Shown: in pieces, positions 9,777 through 19,063 of the stretch
How the letters are laid out: each line of letters starts with the position of its first letter
How positions within the stretch are numbered: position 1 is the first letter of the stretch
NCBI GenBank assembly: GCA_030147845.1
Contig: JASBUN010000036.1
Coordinates: forward strand, 1-64,000
Reading direction: 5' to 3'
From: Gammaproteobacteria bacterium
GTDB taxonomy: Bacteria > Pseudomonadota > Gammaproteobacteria > JASBUN01
Length of the DNA: 64,000 bases
Notes under the pieces: generated by a model
Seen by the model: the letters and a program-made list of their open reading frames with translations, nothing else
What the model was told of the DNA's origin: nothing
Database searches by the model: none
Translations under genes and position numbers: made by a program

Positions 9777-10962
9777 GGTACCTCTCGGCGATAATCGAAA
9801 TCAGGTCCTCTGCCAGACGTGATTTCGGCGCGCGTGCAAGCTGCTGCTCGCCGCCGTCCCAAATCACCTCAAGGGCATTGTCGTCCGCGTCAAATCCCAA
9901 GCCTTCACCGACGCGATTGGCGACGATCATGCGCAAGCGCTTGTCGCGCAGCTTGCTACGCGCATAAGCTGAGACGTGGTCGGTTTCGGCGGCGAATCCG
10001 ACGGTGAAGGGAGCTTGCGATAACGCGGCCACCGCCGCCAGTATATCGGCGGTTGGCTCGAGCACGATGTGCATCTCTTCATTTTTCTTTTTCAGCTTGT
10101 TGGCTGCCGGATGCACCGGGCGATAATCGGCCACCGCCGCCACGCCGACAAATATATCGCATTCCGGCGCGAGCGCCATAACCGCGTTGAACATCTGCTC
10201 GGCGCTTTGCACCTCGATCCGGTCAACCGCGCGCGGCGCGGGTAAATTTACCGGCCCACTGACCAACGTCACGCTCGCGCCCGCCGCCGCCGCCGCGGCC
10301 GCAAGCGCGTAACCCATTTTGCCGGAACTGCGATTACTCAAATAACGCACCGGGTCCAGCGCCTCGCGCGTCGGACCGGCAGTAATCAATACGCGCACGC
10401 CGCCAAGCTCGGCGTCACCGAAGTAGGTAGCCACTTGCGCGGCCAAGACATCCGCATCCAACATGCGGCCGAAGCCGAGCTCGCCGCAGGCCTGCTCGCC
10501 TTCGCCCGGCCCGAGTATGACGGCGCCGCGCCGCCGTAACGTGGCACAATTCTCGACCGTGGCAGCGCTCTCCCACATGACTCGATTCATGGCGGGCGCA
10601 ACCAGGATCGGCGCTTGGCTGGCCAGGCATACGGTCGCCAAAAGATCATCGGCCAGCCCGTGGGCAAGGCGGGCGAGAAAATCCGCGCTGGCCGGCGCCA
10701 CCAGAATAGCATCGGCCCAGCGCGCCAGTTCGATATGACTCATGGCCGCTTCAGCCTCGGGATCCATCAATTTTTGACGCACCGGATGGCCCGATAAGGC
10801 TTGCAAGGTAAGCGGGGTAATAAATGCGGTTGCCGCAGCCGTCATGATCACTCGAACAGTCGCTCCGGCCTCACGCAGACGCCGCACCAGTTCGGCGCTC
10901 TTATAGGCCGCGATACTGCCGGTGACCCCTAGCACGATGTGTTTGTCGGTCAGCGTGGACAT
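9730..10962 (-). CDS. coaBC: Bifunctional phosphopantothenoylcysteine decarboxylase / phosphopantothenate-cysteine ligase
   Basis: CoaBC adds cysteine to 4'-phosphopantothenate and decarboxylates the product, two consecutive steps of coenzyme A synthesis. The protein has 410 residues. The N-terminal CoaC flavoprotein domain (about 1-185) has [19 protein letters not shown], the His-containing [18 protein letters not shown] and the PXMNXXMW motif as APAMNRVMW. The C-terminal CoaB domain (about 190-400) starts at [18 protein letters not shown] and includes [12 protein letters not shown], followed by KLKKKNE of the ligase site. It heads the coaBC-dut-algC-argB run and diverges from radC, as in many gammaproteobacteria. 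Confidence 0.97.
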   Translation of the reverse strand: MSTLTDKHIVLGVTGSIAAYKSAELVRRLREAGATVRVIMTAAATAFITPLTLQALSGHPVRQKLMDPEAEAAMSHIELARWADAILVAPASADFLARLAHGLADDLLATVCLASQAPILVAPAMNRVMWESAATVENCATLRRRGAVILGPGEGEQACGELGFGRMLDADVLAAQVATYFGDAELGGVRVLITAGPTREALDPVRYLSNRSSGKMGYALAAAAAAAGASVTLVSGPVNLPAPRAVDRIEVQSAEQMFNAVMALAPECDIFVGVAAVADYRPVHPAANKLKKKNEEMHIVLEPTADILAAVAALSQAPFTVGFAAETDHVSAYARSKLRDKRLRMIVANRVGEGLGFDADDNALEVIWDGGEQQLARAPKSRLAEDLISIIAERYHAESSTEDSGSAHRA

Positions 10963-11133
10963 GGCGGAAGTGTACCAAAAATCAGCGCCCTACCAATGAG
11001 GAATGATGCCAACAGTGGGATGTCGGACATTCGGGCGGTCACGGCTGACGATGACGCTGGGGTTATCGGCGGCAACCATGGTAGGCTTTTGCGCGCACCC
11101 AGGACGCAGCACAACCACCATGGAGGGCGAAGC

Positions 11134-11808
11134 GTGCCGATCACCGACTGGCCAGCCGCCGAGCGCCCGCGCGAGAAACTACTGGCGCGCGGCGCGGCGG
11201 CACTATCAGACGCCGAATTATTGGCGATTTTCCTGCGCACCGGCGTCGCCGGCAGCACCGCAGTCGACTTAGCCCGCGAGCTACTGCAGCGCTTCGGTGG
11301 CCTACGCGCATTATTGGATGCCGGCCAGGCGCAGTTTTGCGGTGGCCGTGGCCTTGGCACCGCCAAATATGTGCAATTACAGGCCGTGTTGGAAATGAGC
11401 CGGCGCCACCTGGGCGAAATTCTGCGGCGTGGCAGCGTTTTGGGTAATCCGAACGACACTTGCCGGTTTCTCAGCGCGCACCTGCGCGACTTGCCGCATG
11501 AGGTGTTCGCCTGTTTGTTTTTGGACAATCGGCATCGGGTCATTTGCTTCGATGAGCTGTTCCGGGGCACCATCAATGGCGCCAGCGTGCATCCACGCGA
11601 GGTCGTCAGGCGGGCCTTGACGCATAATGCGGCAGCGGTCATTCTGGCTCACAATCACCCCTCCGGCGTCGCCGAACCCAGTCAAGCCGACCTGGCGCTG
11701 ACCGCGCGCCTCAAGAATGCACTGGCGCTGATCGACGTAGTGGTGCTCGACCATATTGTCGTCGGCGACGGTGAGACCGTATCCCTGGCCGAACGCGGAC
11801 AGGTTTAA
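11134..11808 (+). CDS. radC: RadC family JAMM-domain protein
   Basis: I chose the GTG at 11134 because GGAGGG lies seven bases upstream and the product (224 residues) then has the family length and N-terminus [16 protein letters not shown]. The longer open frame from 10939 carries unrelated residues. A helix-hairpin-helix-like N-terminal half ([15 protein letters not shown], then FGGLRALL) precedes a JAMM/MPN-like metal-binding domain with the motif [14 protein letters not shown]. RadC is conserved and was once linked to repair, but its biochemical role is unsettled. The gene lies between coaBC (divergent) and rpmBG (downstream), the classic order. Confidence 0.95.
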   Translation: MPITDWPAAERPREKLLARGAAALSDAELLAIFLRTGVAGSTAVDLARELLQRFGGLRALLDAGQAQFCGGRGLGTAKYVQLQAVLEMSRRHLGEILRRGSVLGNPNDTCRFLSAHLRDLPHEVFACLFLDNRHRVICFDELFRGTINGASVHPREVVRRALTHNAAAVILAHNHPSGVAEPSQADLALTARLKNALALIDVVVLDHIVVGDGETVSLAERGQV

Positions 11809-11827
11809 GTCCAACCGGCCCCTAGTC

Positions 11828-11856
11828 TTGTGTCATTGCCGTCGAATCGGTAGAAT
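11828..11856 (+). promoter_or_regulatory. Sigma-70-type promoter for rpmBG
   Basis: TTGTGT (11828-11833) and TAGAAT (11851-11856) are separated by exactly 17 bases. The site falls just after the radC stop and about 190 bases before rpmB, which leaves room for a leader. The downstream leader contains a CCGGGC/GCCCGG stem near 11930-11970. This is inferred from sequence match only. Confidence 0.55.
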
Positions 11857-12047
11857 TGCGCGTCTTGCTATTTTGCTATTCGCGGTTAGGGAAGCGCTGA
11901 TTGATTCGGCCAAGCGCACGAGGCCGGGCGGAAAGCGGCAAAGAGGCCCGGTAAGTGGGCATTCTGAGTCGAGTTCCAACGCCACTTCGACGGATAAATC
12001 AGAGTTTTCTTAAAGACGAAATATTGTATTTTGTTGGAGTAGGTTCC

Positions 12048-12284
12048 ATGTCCAGAGTATGTCAGGTAACCGGCAAGCGCCCGATGGCCGGGAACAATGT
12101 GTCCCACGCCAATAACCGCACGCGGCGGCGCTTTTTACCGAATCTTCACTCACATCGTTTCTGGGTCGAGGCCGAGAAGCGCTGGGTACGGCTGCGGGTG
12201 TCCTCTAAGGGCATGCGTATGATCGACAAGTTGGGCATTGAAAGCGTGCTCGCCGACATGCGCCGACGCGGCGAAAAGTTTTAA
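12048..12284 (+). CDS. rpmB: 50S ribosomal protein L28
   Basis: L28 is a small basic component of the large ribosomal subunit. The start is the ATG at 12048, preceded by TTGGAGTAGG; the open frame extends further upstream but the added residues do not resemble L28. The 78-residue product begins [20 protein letters not shown] and contains [19 protein letters not shown], both family hallmarks. Of the cysteine pair found in zinc-binding L28 forms, only one Cys is present, so this is a zinc-independent (C-minus) type. rpmG follows after 12 bases and is certainly co-transcribed. Confidence 0.98.
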   Translation: MSRVCQVTGKRPMAGNNVSHANNRTRRRFLPNLHSHRFWVEAEKRWVRLRVSSKGMRMIDKLGIESVLADMRRRGEKF

Positions 12285-12296
12285 GGGGATATCGTC

Positions 12297-12452
12297 ATGC
12301 GTGACAAGATCAAGCTCGTTTCCAGTGCCGGCACCGGCCACTTCTACACCACGACCAAGAATAAGCGCACCATGCCCGACAAGCTCGAAATGAAGAAATT
12401 CGATCCGGTGGTACGCCAGCACGTGATGTACAAGGAAGCCAAGATCAAGTAA
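12297..12452 (+). CDS. rpmG: 50S ribosomal protein L33
   Basis: This is a 51-residue basic protein starting [20 protein letters not shown] and ending MYKEAKIK, which is L33 of the large subunit. An AAGGGG ribosome site lies at 12283-12288, overlapping the rpmB stop. No cysteines are present, so it is the zinc-independent form. A strong intrinsic terminator follows 48 bases after the stop, marking the end of the rpmBG unit. Confidence 0.98.
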   Translation: MRDKIKLVSSAGTGHFYTTTKNKRTMPDKLEMKKFDPVVRQHVMYKEAKIK

Positions 12453-12500
12453 CCCCGCAGCAGTGCTGGCGGGCTTGCGTAAGCGCCCGCAAAACGCCGT

Positions 12501-12527
12501 AAAAAACCCGCCATTGGCGGGTTTTTT
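12501..12527. terminator. Bidirectional intrinsic terminator between rpmG and the desaturase gene
   Basis: A 12-bp perfect stem (AAAAAACCCGCC and its complement) closes a 3-base ATT loop. The A-run and T-run on either side make it functional in both directions. It would serve rpmBG on the plus strand and the desaturase gene on the minus strand. Confidence 0.9.
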
Positions 12528-12558
12528 GTTTGCGTCCGGCAGAGCCGAAGCGCCCTGG

Positions 12559-13758
12559 TCAGGCTGATTTCAACGAAAATCCATGCAGCGAACGGGCAAA
12601 CTCCTGCAGCGCCCGTATACCGCTGGCTTCGGCCTCGGCACACCAATCCTTGAGCGCATGCACCAGGGACTCATGGCTCGATGCCGCCCGTCCCCAGACT
12701 TCCTGCAGTTGCAGCCGGAATTTGTACACCGTCTCCAACTTATGGTCTTCACTCAGTACTTTTTCCAACGCCACGCGCGCGGAGTCGTCCATCAGGCTCT
12801 GGTCGCGAATCAGCAATGACTTGGCCTTGCGGAACGGCAAGCCGTGGCTGCCGCCGGCCTTGGCCAGCGCCTCTTTCAATACCGGACGAATAACCTGGCG
12901 CGCGTAGGTAGCCGTGACGTGCAGCCGTGCACTGACCACCGCGCGCAGCGTATCCAGGTCAATACGGTGTTTGTTGGGCTCGATACGCGGGCTGGGCGCG
13001 ACCTTCTTGACGCGCGCAAGCCCTAACAGGGCCAGCGTGCGGATGTACATCCAACCGATGTCAAACTCCCACCATTTGCTGGAAAATTTGGCCGAACTCG
13101 GGAAGGCATGGTGATTATTGTGTAGTTCTTCACCGCCGATCCAAAATGCGATCGGCCATAGATTGGTAGCCGCATCCGGCGTCTCGTAGTTGCGGTAACC
13201 CCACCAATGCGCGAGGCCATTGATAACCCCCGCAGCCCAAAATGGGATCCAGGCCATTTGCACGGCCCATACCACAAGACCAAGCACACCGAACAAACTG
13301 ACGTTTAATACCAACAGCAAGGCAACGCCGGAATACTTGGTGGACGAGTAGACGTGGCGCTCCATCCAATCGTCCGGCGTACCGTGGCCATAACGTTGCA
13401 AAGTCTGCGCCGTCGAGGCCTCGACCTGATACAGCGATACGCCATCCAGCAGCAGCTTGTTGATACCATGCACCACGGGGCTATGCGGATCCTCTTCGGT
13501 CTCACATTTCGCGTGGTGCTTGCGATGTACGGCCACCCATTCCTTGGTCACCATACCGGTGGTCATCCACAACCAGAAGCGGAAGAAATGACTCACGACC
13601 GGATGCAGATCAAGGCCGCGATGTGCCTGATGGCGATGCAAATATATCGTGACCGAGGCGATCGTGATCTGCACTAAAATTAGTGTGGTCAAAGCAATCT
13701 GCCAAGCGGAGAAATTAAGCAGACCTTCGTTAAGGAAAGTCAGGAGATGATCAAACAT
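12559..13758 (-). CDS. Acyl-CoA/acyl-lipid delta-9 fatty acid desaturase
   Basis: This is a 399-residue integral membrane di-iron desaturase. The three histidine boxes are visible: HRHQAHRG near residue 42, HRKHH near residue 80, and HNNHHAF near residue 215. Paired hydrophobic segments lie between the boxes, giving about four transmembrane helices. The C-terminal 130 residues are soluble and helical. Such enzymes introduce a cis double bond into saturated acyl chains with oxygen and an electron donor, and so tune membrane fluidity aerobically. The gene is divergent from the EAL-HDOD gene with a 282-base gap. Length and boxes fit the DesC/OLE1-like class rather than plastid-type soluble desaturases. 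Confidence 0.93.
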   Translation of the reverse strand: MFDHLLTFLNEGLLNFSAWQIALTTLILVQITIASVTIYLHRHQAHRGLDLHPVVSHFFRFWLWMTTGMVTKEWVAVHRKHHAKCETEEDPHSPVVHGINKLLLDGVSLYQVEASTAQTLQRYGHGTPDDWMERHVYSSTKYSGVALLLVLNVSLFGVLGLVVWAVQMAWIPFWAAGVINGLAHWWGYRNYETPDAATNLWPIAFWIGGEELHNNHHAFPSSAKFSSKWWEFDIGWMYIRTLALLGLARVKKVAPSPRIEPNKHRIDLDTLRAVVSARLHVTATYARQVIRPVLKEALAKAGGSHGLPFRKAKSLLIRDQSLMDDSARVALEKVLSEDHKLETVYKFRLQLQEVWGRAASSHESLVHALKDWCAEAEASGIRALQEFARSLHGFSLKSA

Positions 13759-14040
13759 GCGGGGCTCTCAAATTTGCGTCGTTTGCACTACCTACGGGGG
13801 CGCCGACGGATAGAAACCCCCAGCCGAGAGCATACAGGAAGCCACAGCCAGCGCAACCACCGTTATCCGGGAATGCAAACCCGGGCGGCATGCGGCATGG
13901 GCGATCAGTCGCTTATACGCGCCGATCGAAATTCAAGAAGGCGCGCAAAGCGCCGATACCCAGCTGTAATTCGGGGCATTTCGTCCGCCCTCCTGCCGGA
14001 CGTCCACTCCAGCGTCGCCGACGAACGGATACAAATTTTC

Positions 14041-15249
14041 ATGCAAGAATATTTTTTAGCCCGGCAACCGATCTTCGATCGCGCCCTACATGTGGTTGCC
14101 TATGAGCTTTTATACCGAAACAGGGACAACGCTACCGCCGAGGTACTCGACGGCGACCAGGCCACTTCGCAAGTCCTGCTGAACAGCTTTGTCGAGATCG
14201 GCTTGCCGAAGCTGGTCGGCGAGCGCAGCGCGTTCATCAATTTGACGCGTAAATTCCTTTTGAACGACGAATTGTTACCGCCACCCAGTGAGCGCATCGT
14301 GCTCGAAGTCCTCGAGGGCATGACGGTCGATGCCGAGCTGATCGGCGCCGTTGCCGGACTGTCGCGCAAAGGCTATACGATCGCGTTGGATGATTTCATC
14401 TTTAACGAAGAGCTCCGTCCGTTGGTCGAGTTGGCCGACATCATCAAAATCGATCTGCGCGCGCTTGACCAAGCCACCTTGCATGAGCATGTCGCCTTAT
14501 TGCGCGAATTCCCGCTCAAGCTGCTGGCGGAAAAAGTGGAAACGCCGGAAGAATTCGACCTTTGCAAAGAACTCGGCTTTGAATTGTTTCAAGGCTATTT
14601 TCTTTGCTGTCCACGTAATATCAAAGGTAAATGCCTGCCGGCTAATCGCGCCAACACCCTCAAACTGGTGTCCAGCCTTCAGCGAAACGACATCGGCATC
14701 GATGAGCTCGAACACATTATCAGCCAGGACATCACGCTCGGCTACAAGCTCATGCGTTACCTCAATTCCGCAGCGTTTTTCGGCCGCAAAGAAATTTCTT
14801 CCATCCGGCACGCGATCGTCTACCTGGGGCACCGCTCAATCCGAAACTGGGCGACACTCATCGCGCTGGCCGAGATCGATGATAAGCCGGTCGAACTCAT
14901 CTCCACCTCTCTGGTGCGTGCGCGCATGTGTGAATTATTGGTCGAAGCTACCGGCATCGACGGCGCGCACGGGGCGTTTACGGTCGGCATGTTCTCGGTC
15001 CTCGACGCCATGATGGACGCCCCGCTCGACGAGCTGGTGGCTGAGCTGCCGTTCTCCGATGAGATATCCATTGCATTATTGAATCACCAAGGTCCTTATG
15101 GCGCCGCACTGCAGAGCACCATCGCCTACGATCGCGGCGAGTGGGCGCACATCAAATCGGCACCGCCCATCGGTGAGGAGATTGCCAGTATCTACGTCAG
15201 CTCGGTCGAATGGGCGCGCGCTATGCTGGGCGGATTAACCCAGCGCTAA
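14041..15249 (+). CDS. EAL-HDOD signalling protein (YuxH/CdgJ type)
   Basis: I chose the ATG at 14041 (MQEYFLARQPIFDRALHVVAYELLYR), giving 402 residues; the frame is open for 98 codons upstream but without recognisable sequence. Residues about 1-200 are an EAL-like domain whose signature reads ELL rather than EAL. FINLTRKF, the DD of IALDDF, IKID, AEKVET and FQGYF keep most metal-binding positions, but the loop after DD lacks the usual glycines. Residues about 200-400 are an HDOD domain. Proteins of this architecture act in c-di-GMP-linked signalling and motility; whether this one hydrolyses c-di-GMP is doubtful. Its stop overlaps that of the convergent hydantoinase gene by 4 bases. Confidence 0.9.
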   Translation: MQEYFLARQPIFDRALHVVAYELLYRNRDNATAEVLDGDQATSQVLLNSFVEIGLPKLVGERSAFINLTRKFLLNDELLPPPSERIVLEVLEGMTVDAELIGAVAGLSRKGYTIALDDFIFNEELRPLVELADIIKIDLRALDQATLHEHVALLREFPLKLLAEKVETPEEFDLCKELGFELFQGYFLCCPRNIKGKCLPANRANTLKLVSSLQRNDIGIDELEHIISQDITLGYKLMRYLNSAAFFGRKEISSIRHAIVYLGHRSIRNWATLIALAEIDDKPVELISTSLVRARMCELLVEATGIDGAHGAFTVGMFSVLDAMMDAPLDELVAELPFSDEISIALLNHQGPYGAALQSTIAYDRGEWAHIKSAPPIGEEIASIYVSSVEWARAMLGGLTQR

Positions 15250-17210
15250 ACGCCTGCCCGCCGCAGCTCGAGCGTCCCGGTCGGCTGCACGCAGCAACGC
15301 CAATCGGGCGCGACGTAGGTAGTGGATAATGTCTCTGTAATCAGCGCCGGGCCATCGAAGGTTTGGCCGATAACCAATTCGGCGCGGGAAAATACCGACA
15401 CTGCGGTATCCGCGCCAACCACGTGCGTCGACGGCACGGAGGGTGTCGACACACGGGTAGCCGGTGGGCGCAATGGTACGTTCGGCTCGGCACCGCGCAC
15501 GGTCACGCGAAGGTTGACCAGCTCCACCGGTTCGCGCAGCGCGTGACCATAGTGTTGCTGGTGCGCGAGGTGAAATTCGTCGGCGCTGGCGCCCACGCCC
15601 AACCACGGCACGTTAAGCACATAGGACTGCCCGATATAACGCAGGTCGGCACTATGCCACGCCTGCAGCTCGGCGTCGGCGACGCCCTCGCTTAGCAACT
15701 GACGTCGTCCGTCTGCCTCCAACTGCGCAAACAAATCTTGTAATTCGGATTCATTCGCCTCGTCTATTGGTATGAGCACCGATTTTGATAACTGCCGGCT
15801 GCTTGGCGCCGCCAGCATACCGAGCGCCGACAATACGCCGGCGTGCACCGGCACCAGGGCGCGATCCAAATCCAGTGCCATGGCCAGCGCGCATACGTGT
15901 AATCCGCCGGCGCCGCCAAACGACAACAGCGCACAGCTGCGTGGATCGACGCCGCGCTGTACGGAAATGGCGCGCAAGGCACGCGCGATGTGCTCATCGG
16001 CAATGCGTACGATACCCTCGGCGACCTCTTCCACGGTCAGCCCGAGGCGCTGCGCCAGCGGTATCAGCGCCGCTCGCGCGGCGTCCTGGTCGAGGTGCAT
16101 GGCGCCGCCGAGAAAGGCATCTGCGCGCAGCCGGCCGAGCACAAGATTGGCGTCCGTGACAGTCGCAGCGCTACCGCCCAATCCATAACAGGCCGGCCCT
16201 GGATCGGCACCGGCGGACAGCGGTCCGACCTGCAGTAAACCGCCGGCGTCTACATAAGCAATGGAGCCGCCACCGGCACCAATGGTATGCATGTCCACCA
16301 TCGGCACCGCCACCGGATAACCGCCGATGCGCCCCTCGCTGGTCAGCGCAGGCTCGCCATCGAACACCGCCACATCCGTTGATGTGCCGCCCATATCAAA
16401 GGTCATGATGCGTTCGATATCGAGCGCGCGGGCCATCAGGCGCGCACCCATAAGACCGCCGGCCGGCCCCGATAACAGCAGGCGAACCGCCTGGTGTCCG
16501 GCCTGAGCCGCCGCCATGGTGCCGCCCGAGCTCTGCATCACGGCCACTTGCGCCGGCGCCACGGCAACTTCCAGGCGCTGCAGGTAACCCTGCATCAACG
16601 GCCCGATACTGGCGTTCAACCAAACACTGACCCCGCGTTCATACTCACGATACTCCGGCAGCACCGCTGACGAACACGATACGAACAGATCATCCGGTAG
16701 GGCCGCCGCCAAAGCCCGCTCATGGCGGTCGTCGATAAACGAGAACAATAGATTGATGGCCACCGCCTTTGGCGCCAGACGGCGTAGATCGGCAATCAGG
16801 GTTTCCAGATCGGCCGCGGTCAGCGCCTCGACATCACTGCCATCGGCGGCCAAGCGGCCGCCGGTCTCCAGGCACAGCTCGGCCGGGACGGGCGGATCGC
16901 GCCGTTGCGGCTGCAGGTCATACAGTTCGGCGCGTGCTTGGCGACCCAGGCTAAGTACATCACCCAAGCCGCGGTTGGTGATATAGGCGGTACGTACACC
17001 CTTGCCCTCGAGCACCGCATTGGTCGCCACCGTCGAGCCATGCACAATGCGCAAGGCCCGCAAATCGATGCCCATGTCCTGAATACCGCGCACAATAGCG
17101 CGTTCCGGCGCCGCCGGAGTTGACAACACTTTGTGTACGCGCAACGTAGCACCATCGAACAACACAAAGTCGGTAAACGTCCCGCCCGTATCGACACCGA
17201 GTCGAAGCAT
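15246..17210 (-). CDS. Hydantoinase/oxoprolinase subunit A (HyuA family)
   Basis: This is a 654-residue ATP-dependent amidohydrolase subunit. The N-terminal domain begins MLRLGVDTGGTFTDFVLFDG and has IVHGSTVATNAVLEGKG. The central actin-like ATPase core contains VMQSSGGTMAAAQA, SGPAGGLMGARLMA, FDMGGTSTDVAVFDG and TIGAGGGSIAYVD. The C-terminal part ends in FDGPALITETLSTTYV. Family members act with a HyuB partner on 5-oxoproline, N-methylhydantoin or ketones. No hyuB gene lies within the window, so the substrate is open. I preferred the ATG at 17210 over 17219 because it starts directly at the conserved first strand. It is divergent from the ABC transporter genes. Confidence 0.9.
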   Translation of the reverse strand: MLRLGVDTGGTFTDFVLFDGATLRVHKVLSTPAAPERAIVRGIQDMGIDLRALRIVHGSTVATNAVLEGKGVRTAYITNRGLGDVLSLGRQARAELYDLQPQRRDPPVPAELCLETGGRLAADGSDVEALTAADLETLIADLRRLAPKAVAINLLFSFIDDRHERALAAALPDDLFVSCSSAVLPEYREYERGVSVWLNASIGPLMQGYLQRLEVAVAPAQVAVMQSSGGTMAAAQAGHQAVRLLLSGPAGGLMGARLMARALDIERIMTFDMGGTSTDVAVFDGEPALTSEGRIGGYPVAVPMVDMHTIGAGGGSIAYVDAGGLLQVGPLSAGADPGPACYGLGGSAATVTDANLVLGRLRADAFLGGAMHLDQDAARAALIPLAQRLGLTVEEVAEGIVRIADEHIARALRAISVQRGVDPRSCALLSFGGAGGLHVCALAMALDLDRALVPVHAGVLSALGMLAAPSSRQLSKSVLIPIDEANESELQDLFAQLEADGRRQLLSEGVADAELQAWHSADLRYIGQSYVLNVPWLGVGASADEFHLAHQQHYGHALREPVELVNLRVTVRGAEPNVPLRPPATRVSTPSVPSTHVVGADTAVSVFSRAELVIGQTFDGPALITETLSTTYVAPDWRCCVQPTGTLELRRAGV

Positions 17211-17371
17211 ACTGATCACCTCTGCCGAAATCGCGTTTGCCTATTGCGGTCGCACCACCGTCGTGGCGCGGCATGTCAGCCAATTCTGGACCAGCTGCGC
17301 ACGCCGGTGCCAGGCGTCTGTCGGATTCGGGCGCTGGCAAAGCCGCGTCCGAAAACGGATAATCACACCCC

Positions 17372-18319
17372 ATGGTCGGCACCCCCCTGATAAGCGCCCA
17401 GCATTTGTACCACTATTACGGTGACCATTGCGCCTTGGTCGACGTTAGCCTGGAAATCCAGCGTGGCGAGGTGGTCGGCTTCCTGGGCCTGAATGGCGCG
17501 GGCAAATCCTCCACCTTGAAAATTCTCAGCGGCAGCACCGTACCGAGCGCCGGGCACGTTCAGATCGGCGCGGTCGATGTCGCTAAGCAACCACGCCAGG
17601 CCCGCGCCCGACTGGGTTACTTGCCCGAACAAGCGCCGCTATACCGCGAACTGAGCGTCGACGAATACCTCGGCTATTGCGCGCGATTACACGGCGTCGG
17701 CGCCAAACACCTTAGTGCGGCGGTCGAACGGGCGCGTCAACGCTGCGGGCTCGACAATAGCGGTGCGCGGCTAATCGGCACGCTATCGAAAGGCTACCAA
17801 CAGCGTGTTGGCATCGCCCAAGCCATCGTCCACGAACCGGACGTCGTGCTGCTCGACGAGCCCACCAGCGGCCTCGACCCGGTACAGATGCGCGACATCC
17901 GCGCCGTGATCCGTGAGCTCGGCCGCGATCATGCGGTATTGCTTTCGAGCCACCTGCTGGCGGAGGTCGAGGCCATTTGCGCGCGTGTCCTGATCTTGCA
18001 CCACGGCCACCTGGTATTCACCGAATCGTTAGGTACGCCGGGCGGCGGTATTCTGCGCGCACGCTTTGGTACGACGCCGCAAACAGCCGCCCTGGCCGTG
18101 TTGCCGGGTGTGAACGCAGTCGAGCAAGTGACCGAGCATGACTTCGTGCTGCGCCATGACGCCGGCGATGCGACCGCCGAAGCGCTGGTCGAGCGCGCGG
18201 TGCAACAGCGTTGGCACCTGCAAGCGCTCATCCCCGGGCGCGGCTCGCTGGAAGACGTGTTCGTGGCCCTGACTTGTGGCGACGATACCAGCCGTCGGGT
18301 GGCACCGCCATGCGCATGA
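17372..18319 (+). CDS. ABC transporter ATP-binding protein (GldA/NosF-like)
   Basis: This gene encodes 315 residues with one nucleotide-binding domain: Walker A GLNGAGKSS (about 39-47), signature LSKGYQQRVG, Walker B VVLLDEPTSGLD and the switch His in VLLSSHLLAE. The C-terminal 90 residues are an accessory domain found in ABC-2 exporters. It is the first of three consecutive genes (ATPase, permease, auxiliary protein) that overlap or nearly touch, the arrangement of Gld-type ABC cassettes. In Bacteroidetes these relate to gliding; in proteobacteria the substrate is unknown, and I do not infer gliding here. Confidence 0.92.
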   Translation: MVGTPLISAQHLYHYYGDHCALVDVSLEIQRGEVVGFLGLNGAGKSSTLKILSGSTVPSAGHVQIGAVDVAKQPRQARARLGYLPEQAPLYRELSVDEYLGYCARLHGVGAKHLSAAVERARQRCGLDNSGARLIGTLSKGYQQRVGIAQAIVHEPDVVLLDEPTSGLDPVQMRDIRAVIRELGRDHAVLLSSHLLAEVEAICARVLILHHGHLVFTESLGTPGGGILRARFGTTPQTAALAVLPGVNAVEQVTEHDFVLRHDAGDATAEALVERAVQQRWHLQALIPGRGSLEDVFVALTCGDDTSRRVAPPCA

Positions 18320-19062
18320 TCGGCATCGTTGCCTGGCGCGAACTGCGCAACCTGTTCGTCACACCGTTGGGCTGGACCGTTTTGGTATTGGTGCAGGCCA
18401 TTCAGGGCCTGCTGTTCTACCGACTCACCCAAGCCTACCTAAACGCGCCGGTCATCACCGGCGCCAAGGCCGGTATCACCTATAATGTTGCCGCTTTGTC
18501 GCTCGGCACCAGCGGCTACATCGCCCTGTTGGTGGTGCCGCTGTTGACCATGAACCTGATCAGCGGCGAGCGCCAGCGCGCGACCTTGCCGTTATTGCTA
18601 TCGTCGCCCGTGTCCGGACTACAGGTCGTGCTCGGCAAGTACCTCGGCGTACTCGGCTTCCTGGCCGTACTCCTGGCCATGCTGACAGCAATGCCGTTAT
18701 TTCTGCTCATCGGCACGCCGCTTGATATGGGCCTGCTGGCGTCGGCACTGTTGGGCACGTTTTTGCTATTGGCGGCGTACGCGGCGTTGGGCTTATATAT
18801 GTCGGCGTTGGCGCCGCGCCCAGCACTGGCCGCACTCGGCACCGTGGTGGTCTTGCTGCTGTTGTGGGTGGTCGAACTGCTGGCCAGCACCGGCATCGAC
18901 GCGATGGACGCAACATTGGCCTATTTGTCCGCCTTTCAGCACCTCGAGCCGATGCTGCGCGGCGCGGTCGACAGTCGTGATCTCGCCTATTTTCTGCTGG
19001 CAATATTCGCCTTCGTCTCGCTCAGCGCGTTGCACCTCGAACGCCTGCGGTTGCGCAACTGA
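18310..19062 (+). CDS. ABC-2 type permease (GldF-like)
   Basis: This gene encodes 250 residues with about six transmembrane helices. I start it at the ATG at 18310 (MRMIGIVAWRELRNLFVTPLG), which overlaps the ATPase stop by 10 bases and gives the typical ABC-2 membrane N-terminus; the upstream in-frame residues only mirror the ATPase gene. Characteristic segments are LVVPLLTMNLISGERQRATL followed by LLLSSPVSGLQVVLGKYLG. It forms the channel half of the cassette, in the inner membrane. Translation is probably coupled to the ATPase. Confidence 0.9.
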   Translation: MRMIGIVAWRELRNLFVTPLGWTVLVLVQAIQGLLFYRLTQAYLNAPVITGAKAGITYNVAALSLGTSGYIALLVVPLLTMNLISGERQRATLPLLLSSPVSGLQVVLGKYLGVLGFLAVLLAMLTAMPLFLLIGTPLDMGLLASALLGTFLLLAAYAALGLYMSALAPRPALAALGTVVVLLLLWVVELLASTGIDAMDATLAYLSAFQHLEPMLRGAVDSRDLAYFLLAIFAFVSLSALHLERLRLRN

Positions 19063-19063
19063 C

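Noticed and set aside
10939-11133. N-terminal extension of radC from the upstream ATG
   Set aside because: The extra 65 residues do not resemble RadC, while GTG at 11134 with GGAGGG upstream gives the family N-terminus.
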